From: Candidatus Onthomorpha intestinigallinarum
Lineage (GTDB): Bacteria; Bacteroidota; Bacteroidia; Bacteroidales; P3
Assembly: GCA_019114015.1 (NCBI GenBank)
Contig: DXGG01000135.1
Coordinates: forward strand, 1-21,063
Reading direction: 5' to 3'
DNA: 21,063 nt
Made by a program: the position numbers and the translations under genes. Of the stretch, positions 1 to 6,412 are shown one piece after another (the first letter of the stretch is position 1; each line of letters begins with the position of its first letter). Under the pieces are notes generated by a model that worked only from the letters and a program-made list of their open reading frames with translations, searched no databases and had not been told where the DNA came from.

Positions 1-1836
1 GATTTTATCATTTGTTTTATCTTCTCTAATTTCATGATACAACCTGTATTTGATTATATTTTTTCTGGTAGCCCGTAAACCGTGTTCTTTAAGTTCCTCT
101 TCTATTTTTTTATTTTCACTCTGCCGCCTGTTCACAGCTGCGTATGCCTGATTCCTTTCTTCTTTGCTTTGCTTCAGTTCTCTTGCCAATTCAATACGAA
201 TTTCATCCGGCTTGCCGTACTTCTCTATAATGGCATTCACAACCCCTACCATCTGATTGAGGATTTTCTCCACGATAGGCTGACGCAACGAATTCTTCGC
301 AATAGGTTTAAGCCGTTCAAGCAACTTCCGGTTGAGATTTTCCTCTTTTGTCATGGAATTGGAATGATTATAACCGGCATAGCTCATGGCGGTACTATAC
401 ATATCGCCCTCCATCAAATAGGGCAATATTTTTCGTATCACTTTTACGGACTTGTTGCCAAATCCCAATCTACTGAAATCAATTGCGGCCAGTTTATCGG
501 CCGTTGCTTTATCAATTGGAAGACGAATCTTTCTAGAATTTCCATCTTCATCTTTCCGCTCTATGATAATTCCTTTTTGTAAAGCATTGCTACACGCTTC
601 TGTATCATTGATAGAATAGATGGTGTGCCACAGTTGATAGAAAGGTTCATGTTCTACTTGAGCGTCAATCTGCTTGGATGTTTTCTCGCCCAGCACCTCT
701 CCGGTTTTCTTGTCATACCAATAACAGAGCTCCCCCGTTTCAATCACGTTTAAATTCAACTGAAGCAGTTTTTGGTATTCCGGATTATCACCTAAAATTT
801 TGGCAATGGCGCATTTGGTAACATTTCCTTGAAGACCTGCTTTTTCTAAATGTTTACTTACCGTATAATCGTCCTTATTCTTCTTCAGAATTTTGAACAG
901 TCCGGCAACAGTCAATTTCTCGTGATTGTCCAAATATTCAATAACTTTTTGCTTCTCTTCCGTCGTCAGTTTGATGGTTTCACCTTGTTTGGTACTCAAT
1001 TTGATATTATTGATATTCTCCCACATCTTGGCAAGCTGAAACAAAGGTGAGCTTTTGTGAGCCACCTTGGGGCCTACGAAAAACTCCTTACCATTTTCTT
1101 TAGTAACCCAACAACCTTCAAAATCACAAACAGAAACCAACCCCTTCTGTGATTTTAACGGACGCTGATAATAAATTATCTCGTTACGAATCTTCGCAAT
1201 CAACTCATCTGTCAGATTCAAATGTGTTTTTTGTTTGGAACAGATAGCATCAAACTCCTCCATATACGCCTGACGCGGAAAGACATTCTCTTTTACCCGG
1301 AAATAATCGTTTTTCTTCAATTCTCCGTAAAAAAATTGTCCGATGGTAAGCCCCAATTCCTTTATCTCATTGAAACGACGATTCACAGCTGCAACATACT
1401 CAGTATCTTTTTTATCTAAGTTTGCATCGCTACGACTACTTTTATATCCACGTTTCTGATTAAGCCAGAGCAGCAATCTTCCCAACTCTTCTTTTGATAT
1501 TTCTTCGTTTACAGCTTTGCTACGCAGTTCCCACAACTGCATTTTGGGCAGCTTTTTCAATTCTTCGGAGGGCATCATACCGTTTTTTATCAATATGTCC
1601 ACCAAATACTTACGCCGCAACTGATAGCGGTCGTATCCTTTGCGGGCAGTCCGCGCTTTGGTACGTATTGAATTTCGACTTTCTCCTATTCCTTTTGAGA
1701 ATTCCTGCCCTTCCATTTCATTATAAGGAATAATGCGACTACCCAATGCAACAATACTGGTAGCATCGGTTTCTTCTTTCACCAATGCCCAACCTATACT
1801 ACCGGCACCTAAATCCAAACCTAATATTCTTTTCAT
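1..1836 (-). CDS. cas9: CRISPR-associated endonuclease Cas9 (type II), N-terminal 612 residues, cut by window edge
   Basis: RNA-guided DNA endonuclease of a type II CRISPR system; crRNA plus tracrRNA direct it to cut both strands of invading DNA. The frame stays open from ATG 1836 to base 1, so only the first 612 residues are present. RuvC-I is LGLDLGAGSIGWA with catalytic Asp8. An arginine-rich bridge helix follows (about 53-76, RTKARTARKGYDRYQLRRK), with QKRGYKSSR at 127-135. A long helical recognition lobe fills about 140-520. RuvC-II is DEIRIELAREL with Glu549. The sequence ends in the approach to HNH (KYRLYHE), so the HNH and RuvC-III catalytic residues and the PAM-interacting domain are outside the window. 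Bacteroidetes Cas9s are usually about 1,400 residues and mostly type II-C; the subtype here is inferred from similarity and needs the missing cas genes. No stop or frameshift is seen. A tracrRNA gene lies directly upstream, divergently. Confidence 0.95.
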   Translation of the reverse strand, partial: MKRILGLDLGAGSIGWALVKEETDATSIVALGSRIIPYNEMEGQEFSKGIGESRNSIRTKARTARKGYDRYQLRRKYLVDILIKNGMMPSEELKKLPKMQLWELRSKAVNEEISKEELGRLLLWLNQKRGYKSSRSDANLDKKDTEYVAAVNRRFNEIKELGLTIGQFFYGELKKNDYFRVKENVFPRQAYMEEFDAICSKQKTHLNLTDELIAKIRNEIIYYQRPLKSQKGLVSVCDFEGCWVTKENGKEFFVGPKVAHKSSPLFQLAKMWENINNIKLSTKQGETIKLTTEEKQKVIEYLDNHEKLTVAGLFKILKKNKDDYTVSKHLEKAGLQGNVTKCAIAKILGDNPEYQKLLQLNLNVIETGELCYWYDKKTGEVLGEKTSKQIDAQVEHEPFYQLWHTIYSINDTEACSNALQKGIIIERKDEDGNSRKIRLPIDKATADKLAAIDFSRLGFGNKSVKVIRKILPYLMEGDMYSTAMSYAGYNHSNSMTKEENLNRKLLERLKPIAKNSLRQPIVEKILNQMVGVVNAIIEKYGKPDEIRIELARELKQSKEERNQAYAAVNRRQSENKKIEEELKEHGLRATRKNIIKYRLYHEIREDKTNDKI

Positions 1837-1867
1837 AATCTCTCATAAGTTTTATTGATTACACGCA

Positions 1868-1875
1868 CAAAACTA
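1868..1875 (-). promoter_or_regulatory. Candidate -7 element of the cas9 promoter
   Basis: On the minus strand this reads TAGTTTTG, an exact match to the Bacteroidetes -7 consensus TAnnTTTG. It lies 31 nt upstream of the cas9 ATG and would give a leader of about 25 nt. I see no TTTG at the usual 17-23 nt upstream distance; the nearest minus-strand TTTG (1906-1909) is 30 nt away. The promoter is therefore either weak, activator-dependent or elsewhere. Confidence 0.45.
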
Positions 1876-1879
1876 CAAA

Positions 1880-1924
1880 AAAAATACATATTTCTTTGCC
1901 ATTATCAAAAGAATATGTATTTTT
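1880..1924. repeat. Inverted repeat between cas9 and the tracrRNA gene
   Basis: Left arm 1880-1897 and right arm 1908-1924 are complementary over 17 bp with one bulged T in the left arm. The spacer is 10 nt. The right arm ends with AATATGTATTTTT and the left arm begins AAAAATACATATT. The tracrRNA -7 element (1918-1925) lies almost wholly in the right arm, and the -33 TTTG (1895-1898) straddles the end of the left arm. The candidate cas9 -7 element abuts the left arm. This suggests an operator or a supercoiling-sensitive cruciform, but AT-rich promoter DNA can form dyads by chance. Confidence 0.6.
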
Positions 1925-1925
1925 G
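1895..1925 (+). promoter_or_regulatory. tracrRNA promoter (Bacteroidetes type)
   Basis: TTTG at 1895-1898, a 19-nt spacer, then TATTTTTG at 1918-1925. This is an exact match to the Bacteroidetes TTTG-N19-TAnnTTTG promoter. The transcription start is expected about 5-8 nt downstream, at 1930-1933. That is exactly where the anti-repeat begins. Confidence 0.8.
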
Positions 1926-1930
1926 TCGGA

Positions 1931-2021
1931 CTAATTTGAAGCAAATCACAATAAGGATTATTCCGTTGTGAAAACATTTAAAGGGGCGTCACTGTATCAA
2001 GAACAGTGGCGTCGTTTTTTT
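1931..2021 (+). ncRNA. Predicted tracrRNA of the type II CRISPR system
   Basis: A small RNA of about 85-90 nt, transcribed divergently from cas9. It has the expected parts in order. The promoter is at 1895-1925. An anti-repeat occupies about 1931-1951 (CTAATTTGAAGCAAATCACAA); its complement begins TTGTGATTTGCTTCAAATTAG, which fits the start of the roughly 47-bp repeats I recall for Bacteroides type II-C arrays (GTTGTGATTTGCTTTCAAAT), apart from one bulged T. A nexus-like segment follows at 1953-1966 (GGA-TTAT-TCC). An 11-bp hairpin and a seven-T tract form the 3' end. CACAA (1947-1951) can also pair with TTGTG (1966-1970) inside the molecule, so free tracrRNA may fold differently from the crRNA-bound form. 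It would pair with pre-crRNA for processing and load Cas9. No repeat array is in the window, so the anti-repeat cannot be checked directly here. Confidence 0.85.
1985..2021 (+). terminator. Rho-independent terminator of tracrRNA
   Basis: Stem 1985-1995 pairs with 2003-2013 (11 bp, two G-U pairs) around a 7-nt loop (ATCAAGA). G2014 and seven T residues (2015-2021) follow. It both ends the transcript and forms the 3' hairpin of the tracrRNA. Confidence 0.88.
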
Positions 2022-2040
2022 GAACATATATGCTATTCAA

Positions 2041-2085
2041 CAAAAAATAAAAGGGTTCAAAAGTATTACACTTCTGAACCCTTTT
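2041..2085 (-). terminator. Terminator of the ribosomal superoperon
   Basis: On the minus strand a 16-bp stem (2070-2085 with 2049-2064, one G-U pair, 5-nt loop) contains GGGTTCA/TGAACCC. It is followed by ATTTTTTG (2048-2041). It lies 22 nt past the rplQ stop. There is no T tract on the plus-strand side, so it acts on the superoperon only. Its end is 20 nt from the end of the oppositely directed tracrRNA terminator. Confidence 0.88.
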
Positions 2086-2107
2086 CATTATAAGACTTTT
2101 ATAAACT

Positions 2108-2668
2108 TTACTTTGTCTCTTCTTCAGCAGGAGTTTCTGCTACTGCTTCCGCAGGTTTTTGTTCCTCAACTGCAGGGGCGGCTTCCACAGGTTTCTGTTC
2201 TTCAGTCGCAGGAGCTGCCGATGCAACAGTTGCGCTTTCCGTTGCTTTCTTTTTGCCTCCACGACGAGTTGACTTAGCCTTCTTGGTTGTTGCATCCTTC
2301 AACATAGCCTCGTTGTAGTCAACCAACTCCATCATAACCATTTCGGCACCGTCACCCAAACGTCTTCCCAACTTAAGGATACGTGTATATCCTCCGTTGC
2401 GGTTGGCTACCTTGGTCGCTACATCGCCGAACAATTCCTTTATGGCTTCCTTGTTCTGCAAATAGCTGAACACCACACGTCTCTGGTGTGTAGAGTCCGC
2501 TTTAGTCTTCGTTATCAAAGGTTCCACGTAAACCCTCAAAGCCTTTGCCTTTGCCTGTGTGGTTACTATTCTCTTGTTCAATATCAATGATGATGCCATA
2601 TTGGACAGCATTGCCACCCTGTGTGCATGTGTTCTTGATAATTTATTTACTTTACAACCGTGTCTCAT
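2108..2668 (-). CDS. rplQ: 50S ribosomal protein L17 with long acidic/Ala-rich C-terminal extension
   Basis: Large-subunit protein near the polypeptide exit tunnel; last gene of the superoperon. The core (residues 1-121) opens with MRHGCKVNKLSRTHAHRVAM and contains the family signature NKRIVTTQAKAKALR (31-45) and GGYTRILKLGRRLGDGAEM (92-110). The usual bacterial protein ends about here, near 120 residues. A 65-residue low-complexity tail follows: first basic (TKKAKSTRRGGKKK), then rich in Ala, Pro and Glu. The tail includes two tandem 12-residue units (151-162 and 163-174, each with EEQKP). Tails of this kind are known in Bacteroidetes L17. The start lies 6 nt after the rpoA stop, indicating tight coupling. 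Confidence 0.97.
   Translation of the reverse strand: MRHGCKVNKLSRTHAHRVAMLSNMASSLILNKRIVTTQAKAKALRVYVEPLITKTKADSTHQRRVVFSYLQNKEAIKELFGDVATKVANRNGGYTRILKLGRRLGDGAEMVMMELVDYNEAMLKDATTKKAKSTRRGGKKKATESATVASAAPATEEQKPVEAAPAVEEQKPAEAVAETPAEEETK
2147..2218 (-). repeat. Tandem 36-nt repeat in the rplQ tail
   Basis: Two adjacent 36-nt units encode residues 151-162 and 163-174 of L17 (AAPATEEQKPVE and AAPAVEEQKPAE). They differ at two amino-acid positions plus silent sites. This looks like an in-frame duplication in the low-complexity extension. Confidence 0.75.
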
Positions 2669-2674
2669 CTCTCG

Positions 2675-3667
2675 TTACTCTTTTTCTAATTTATACTTCG
2701 AAACATTCATGCCGAACTCCAAGTTCTTTGACTTTATCAGGTTCTCCAATTCGCTAAGGGATTTCCTTCCGAAGTTACGGAACTTCAACAAGTCCGCCTT
2801 GTTGAACGATACCAAGTCTCCCAATGTCTCCACTTCCGCGCTCTTCAAACAGTTCAACGCCCTGACCGACAAATCCAAATCCACCAATTTGGTCTTCAAA
2901 AGCTGGCGAACGTGCAACGTGCTTTCGTCGAATTCCTCGTTTGGAGCCTGCAATTCGGTCTGAACTGAAATCTTATCATCCGAGAACAATAAGAAATGTT
3001 GTATCAGGATGGAGGCAGCCTCTTTCAACGCATCCTTTGGCGTAATGGAACCGTCGGTAGTAACCTCTATTATCAGTTTCTCATAATCTATCCTGTGCTC
3101 TACTCTGTAATTCTCGACAGTATAGTTGACGTTCTTGATTGGAGTGTGTATGGAATCTATCGCTATCGTTCCTATCGCATCATCCGACTTCTTATTCTCC
3201 TCGGCAGGCACATATCCTCTGCCCTTTTCAACTGTCATTTCAATAGAAAGACATACGGAAGGCTCCATGTGACAAATCTCCACATCGGTGTTCAATATCT
3301 GAAAAGCGTTCAAAAACTTGTTTATGTCACCGGCCTTGAACACGTTTTTGCCTTCTATCTTGAAATTTATGGTCTCTCTTTCCTCTGAATCTATCTGTCT
3401 TTTAAAACGAAGTTGCTTCAAGTTAAGGATAATCTCCGTCATATCCTCTATCACGCCCTCGATGGTGTCGAACTCGTGTTGCACACCGTCTATCCTGATA
3501 GAAGTGATAGCAAATCCCTCCAATGAAGACAACAATATTCGTCTCAATGCATTTCCTATCGTAACTCCGTAGCGGGGCTCGAGCGGACGAAATTCAAATG
3601 TTCCCTTGAAATCGTCGGACTCTATCATTATAACCTGGTCAGGTTGTTGAAATGCTAATATAGCCAT
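2675..3667 (-). CDS. rpoA: DNA-directed RNA polymerase subunit alpha
   Basis: Scaffold subunit of RNA polymerase; its dimer nucleates assembly of beta and beta'. At 330 residues it is full length. The N-terminal domain (about 1-235) has the dimerisation and assembly motif PRYGVTIGNALRRILLSSLEG (31-51). A short linker follows. The C-terminal domain (about 255-325) keeps the DNA-contacting block LSVRALNCLK, with Arg269 matching E. coli Arg265 and Asn272 and Lys275 also conserved, and the second helix-hairpin motif FRNFGRKSLSEL. It can therefore bind upstream DNA and activators. It sits between rpsD (17 nt) and rplQ (6 nt), the standard alpha-operon order, which couples polymerase supply to ribosome synthesis. 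Confidence 0.98.
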   Translation of the reverse strand: MAILAFQQPDQVIMIESDDFKGTFEFRPLEPRYGVTIGNALRRILLSSLEGFAITSIRIDGVQHEFDTIEGVIEDMTEIILNLKQLRFKRQIDSEERETINFKIEGKNVFKAGDINKFLNAFQILNTDVEICHMEPSVCLSIEMTVEKGRGYVPAEENKKSDDAIGTIAIDSIHTPIKNVNYTVENYRVEHRIDYEKLIIEVTTDGSITPKDALKEAASILIQHFLLFSDDKISVQTELQAPNEEFDESTLHVRQLLKTKLVDLDLSVRALNCLKSAEVETLGDLVSFNKADLLKFRNFGRKSLSELENLIKSKNLEFGMNVSKYKLEKE

Positions 3668-3684
3668 GTTTTAATTATTTAATC

Positions 3685-4287
3685 TTATTTAGAATACAAC
3701 TCAACGATCAATTGTTCATTTATGTTTTCAGGAATGTCCGCACGTTGAGGGTAGTTCATGAACTTTCCCTCCATTTTTGAAGCATCCCAATCCAACCAAG
3801 AGTAATTAACTCTTGACGCCAATGAATCCGTTATCAACTCCACCGACTTCGAACGTTCTCTTACCCCTACGACATCCCCAGCCTGCAACAGGTAGGAAGG
3901 AATGTTGACAATCTTGCCGTTGACCGTTATATGTCTGTGCGAAACCAACTGTCTTGCCTGATTACGTGTACGTGCTATGCCCAAACGGTATACAACGTTA
4001 TCCAGCCTCGACTCTATCAATTGCAACAACACCTCACCCGTTATGCCGCCTTTTCTTGAAGCCTTGTCAAACAAGTTACGGAACTGACGCTCCAATATAC
4101 CGTAAGTATATTTGGCTTTCTGTTTCTCCATCAACTGAATACCATACTCTGACTGTTTTGCACGTCTCTTATTTATTCCGTGTTGTCCCGGAGGGTAGTT
4201 TCTTTTCTCAAATGCCCTGTCCGCTCCGTAAATCGGTTCTTTAAATTTCCTTGCTATTTTAGTCTTAGGACCTGTATATCTTGCCAT
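3685..4287 (-). CDS. rpsD: 30S ribosomal protein S4
   Basis: Primary 16S rRNA-binding protein that nucleates 30S body assembly and lines the mRNA entry channel. The 200-residue protein starts MARYTGPKTKIARKF. The S4 RNA-binding domain lies at about 92-155, including SRLDNVVYRLGIARTRNQAR and RQLVSHRHITVNGKIVNIPS. The N-terminal zinc-binding cysteines of some S4 proteins are absent, so this is the zinc-free form usual in Bacteroidetes. S4 represses the alpha operon in E. coli; whether it does so here cannot be read from this sequence. Confidence 0.98.
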   Translation of the reverse strand: MARYTGPKTKIARKFKEPIYGADRAFEKRNYPPGQHGINKRRAKQSEYGIQLMEKQKAKYTYGILERQFRNLFDKASRKGGITGEVLLQLIESRLDNVVYRLGIARTRNQARQLVSHRHITVNGKIVNIPSYLLQAGDVVGVRERSKSVELITDSLASRVNYSWLDWDASKMEGKFMNYPQRADIPENINEQLIVELYSK

Positions 4288-4327
4288 AGTCTAACTTTTT
4301 TTTCTTCAAACATCAACTTCAAATTAA

Positions 4328-4717
4328 CTAAACTCTTCTCCTCTTTGGAGGACGACATCCATTATGTGGCAATGGAGTAACATCCGTAATCTCCAACACC
4401 TCTATACCAGCTGTGTTTATCGCTCTAATCGCAGACTCACGTCCTGCTCCGGGTCCTTTTACATATACTTTCACTTTTCTCAAACCGTAGTCCAATGCTG
4501 CCTTTGCGCAGTCTTCCGCCGCCATTTGAGACGCATAAGGGGTGTTCTTCTTAGAACCTCTGAAACCCATCTTTCCTGCCGAGGACCAAGCTATTACCTG
4601 TCCTGCATTATTCGTCAACGAAATGATACAATTGTTGAAGGATGCAAATATATATGCCTTGCCTACCGGCTCAACCTTTACAACTCTTTTCTTCGTTGGT
4701 TTTGAACTTTTTGCCAT
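4328..4717 (-). CDS. rpsK: 30S ribosomal protein S11
   Basis: Protein of the 30S platform that contacts the 3' end of 16S rRNA and mRNA near the E site. At 129 residues it is normal in length. A short Lys/Thr-rich N-terminus precedes the core (AYIFASFNNCIISLTNNAG). The C-terminal signature TPLPHNGCRPPKRRRV is intact, including the Asn-Gly step that is converted to isoaspartate in E. coli S11. The 93-nt gap upstream to rpsM is one of the longest inside the superoperon; I found no exact TAnnTTTG promoter or hairpin terminator in it. Confidence 0.98.
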   Translation of the reverse strand: MAKSSKPTKKRVVKVEPVGKAYIFASFNNCIISLTNNAGQVIAWSSAGKMGFRGSKKNTPYASQMAAEDCAKAALDYGLRKVKVYVKGPGAGRESAIRAINTAGIEVLEITDVTPLPHNGCRPPKRRRV

Positions 4718-4810
4718 ATTGTTCTTGCAATATTTTTATTTGTTTATACTAATGGATGCTCCTCGTTTTCTTCAATTATAATCCACATCCAAACTTTATC
4801 TACTCAATGT

Positions 4811-5188
4811 TTACTTGGTTGCTTTCTTCTTGTTTGCAACTGTCTTCTTCTTACCCTTACGCGTTCTTGCATTGTTCTTGGTGCTTTGACCACGCAATGG
4901 CAAACCGTTACGATGACGTATTCCTCTGTAACAACCTATGTCCATCAATCTCTTGATGTTCATCTGCACTTCTGAACGCAATGCTCCCTCTACCTTGTAT
5001 TCCTCTCCTATGATAGTACGGATTACATTCTGCTCGTCATCAGTCCATTCACTTACCCTCTTGTCTTCACTGATTCCTGCCTTGGCCAATATTCTTGATG
5101 CCAAACTCTTACCTATTCCGTATATATAGGTCAAACCAATTACTCCTCTTTTGTTCTTAGGTAAGTCTATACCCGCAATTCTTGCCAT
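4811..5188 (-). CDS. rpsM: 30S ribosomal protein S13
   Basis: 30S head protein that forms the bridges to the 50S subunit and contacts P-site tRNA through its C-terminal tail. The 125-residue sequence starts MARIAGIDLPKNKRG. It has the helix-two-turn-helix motif YIYGIGKSLASRIL and the signature MDIGCYRGIRHRNGLPLRGQSTKNNART, followed by a very basic tail (KGKKKTVANKKKATK). S13 normally packs against S19 in the head, so the altered S19 C-terminus encoded upstream is relevant to this contact. Confidence 0.98.
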   Translation of the reverse strand: MARIAGIDLPKNKRGVIGLTYIYGIGKSLASRILAKAGISEDKRVSEWTDDEQNVIRTIIGEEYKVEGALRSEVQMNIKRLMDIGCYRGIRHRNGLPLRGQSTKNNARTRKGKKKTVANKKKATK

Positions 5189-5222
5189 AAACTATTCTCG
5201 TTATTTTAAATACCTTTATTAA

Positions 5223-5339
5223 TTATCCCTGTCTTTGTTTGTACTTTGGGTTCTTCTTGTTAATAACATAGACAACCCCTTTCCTGCGAACAACTATACA
5301 CTCAGGAGATCTCTTTTTTACTGAAGTTCTTACTTTCAT
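5223..5339 (-). CDS. rpmJ: 50S ribosomal protein L36, zinc-free form
   Basis: A 38-residue protein read from ATG 5339 to TAA 5223, starting MKVRTSVKKRSPECIVV and ending KNPKYKQRQG. L36 binds 23S rRNA near the base of the L7/L12 stalk. The canonical zinc form has Cys11, Cys14, Cys27 and His33. Here these positions are Ser11, Cys14, Asn27 and Tyr33, so zinc cannot be bound. This is the C- type usual in Bacteroidetes. Its place between infA (42-nt gap) and rpsM (34-nt gap) is the expected one. Confidence 0.95.
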   Translation of the reverse strand: MKVRTSVKKRSPECIVVRRKGVVYVINKKNPKYKQRQG

Positions 5340-5381
5340 ATCCTTGTAACATTTTTAATATTTCTATTCCTTTCTACTCCC

Positions 5382-5600
5382 TTACTTATGTCGATATGTT
5401 ATACGTCCTTTCGTCAAATCATACGGAGACATCTCAACCTGCACCTTATCACCCGGCAGTATTTTTATGTAATGCATCCTCATCTTGCCTGAAATATGTG
5501 CTATTATTACATGTCCGTTCTCCAATTCAACGCTGAACATTGCATTACCCAACGACTCCAATACCACACCATCCAATTGAATTGATGCTTGTTTTGCCAT
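5382..5600 (-). CDS. infA: Translation initiation factor IF-1
   Basis: Single-domain OB-fold protein that binds the 30S A site during initiation and helps IF-2 and IF-3 select the start codon. The 72-residue length is typical of the family. It starts MAKQASIQLDGVVLESLGNA and keeps the RNA-binding stretches ENGHVIIAHISGKMRMHYIKI and LTKGRITYR. Only 3 nt separate it from the upstream map stop codon, so the two are almost certainly cotranscribed. Confidence 0.98.
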   Translation of the reverse strand: MAKQASIQLDGVVLESLGNAMFSVELENGHVIIAHISGKMRMHYIKILPGDKVQVEMSPYDLTKGRITYRHK

Positions 5601-5603
5601 ACT

Positions 5604-6398
5604 CTATATTTGTTCTAAGTTGATATTAGTCTTAACTGCTTCCTCTATCTTGTCGAAACTCGATAATATATCCGGACCCGACTCTGTAATTGCAATGTCA
5701 TGTTCATAGTGCGCCGCAGGTGAATGATCAACCGTTCTGCAAGTCCATTGGTCTGCCTCGAACAGCACATCCTTCTTGCCCAAAGTTATCATTGGTTCAA
5801 CCGCTATGGTCATACCTTCTCTGAACCTTGTGCCGTTGCCTCTTTTACCATAATTGGGAACAGAAGGCTCCTCGTGCATGTGTCTGCCTACGCCATGTCC
5901 GCACAACTCCCGCACAACTCCGTACCCGAAAGACTGACAATAGTCCTGTATATGATAACCCAAGTCCCCAAGCCTTTTACTTACGGTGCATTGTTCTATG
6001 CCTATGTACAACGACTCCTTGGTCACCCTGCATAACTTCATCACTTCATCCTCAACACCTGCAAGAGCAAACGTATAAGCCGAATCTCCCACCCAACCGT
6101 TAAGTGTCACACCGCAATCTATTGATACTATGTCACCTTCCTTGACAACTCTTTCACCCGGTATGCCGTGTACCACAACATCGTTTATCGAGATACAAAG
6201 AGACGCAGGATATCCGCAATAGCCCTTGAAAGTAGGTATCGCTCCAAAGCTTCTTATATAATCCTCCGCAATCTCATCCAACCGCTTAGTCGCAACCCCA
6301 GGTCTGATATGTTTCGACACCTCTGCCAAAACATCTCCGACCATAAGAGCACTTCGTCTTAATTCCTCTATCTCATCCTTCGTCTTCAACTGTATCAT
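5604..6398 (-). CDS. map: Methionine aminopeptidase, type I
   Basis: Cytosolic metalloprotease that removes the initiator methionine from nascent chains at the ribosome exit. At 264 residues it is normal for type I. The pita-bread fold ligands are all visible: Asp94, Asp105, His168 (CGHGVG), Glu201 (AVEP) and Glu232 (YEH), plus substrate-site His77 (VVHGIPG). There is no N-terminal zinc-finger or linker extension, so this is the short type Ia form. The gene sits between secY (14 nt) and infA (3 nt), grouping chain maturation with export and initiation. Confidence 0.97.
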   Translation of the reverse strand: MIQLKTKDEIEELRRSALMVGDVLAEVSKHIRPGVATKRLDEIAEDYIRSFGAIPTFKGYCGYPASLCISINDVVVHGIPGERVVKEGDIVSIDCGVTLNGWVGDSAYTFALAGVEDEVMKLCRVTKESLYIGIEQCTVSKRLGDLGYHIQDYCQSFGYGVVRELCGHGVGRHMHEEPSVPNYGKRGNGTRFREGMTIAVEPMITLGKKDVLFEADQWTCRTVDHSPAAHYEHDIAITESGPDILSSFDKIEEAVKTNINLEQI

Positions 6399-6412
6399 AA
6401 CAGAGCAAATAA

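Noticed and set aside
82..1733. Several plus-strand reading frames of 65-166 codons
   Set aside because: They lie antisense to cas9, which has clear domain motifs over the whole stretch, and they show no recognisable family.
1837..2107. Possible CRISPR array or degenerate repeat beside cas9
   Set aside because: Only one anti-repeat-like segment is present, there is no repeat-spacer periodicity, and a promoter and terminator flank it. It fits a tracrRNA, not an array.
4718..4810. Near-match promoter TAAAGTTTG upstream of rpsK
   Set aside because: Spacing within the -7 motif is one base too long (TAnnnTTTG), and a -33 element was not evident.
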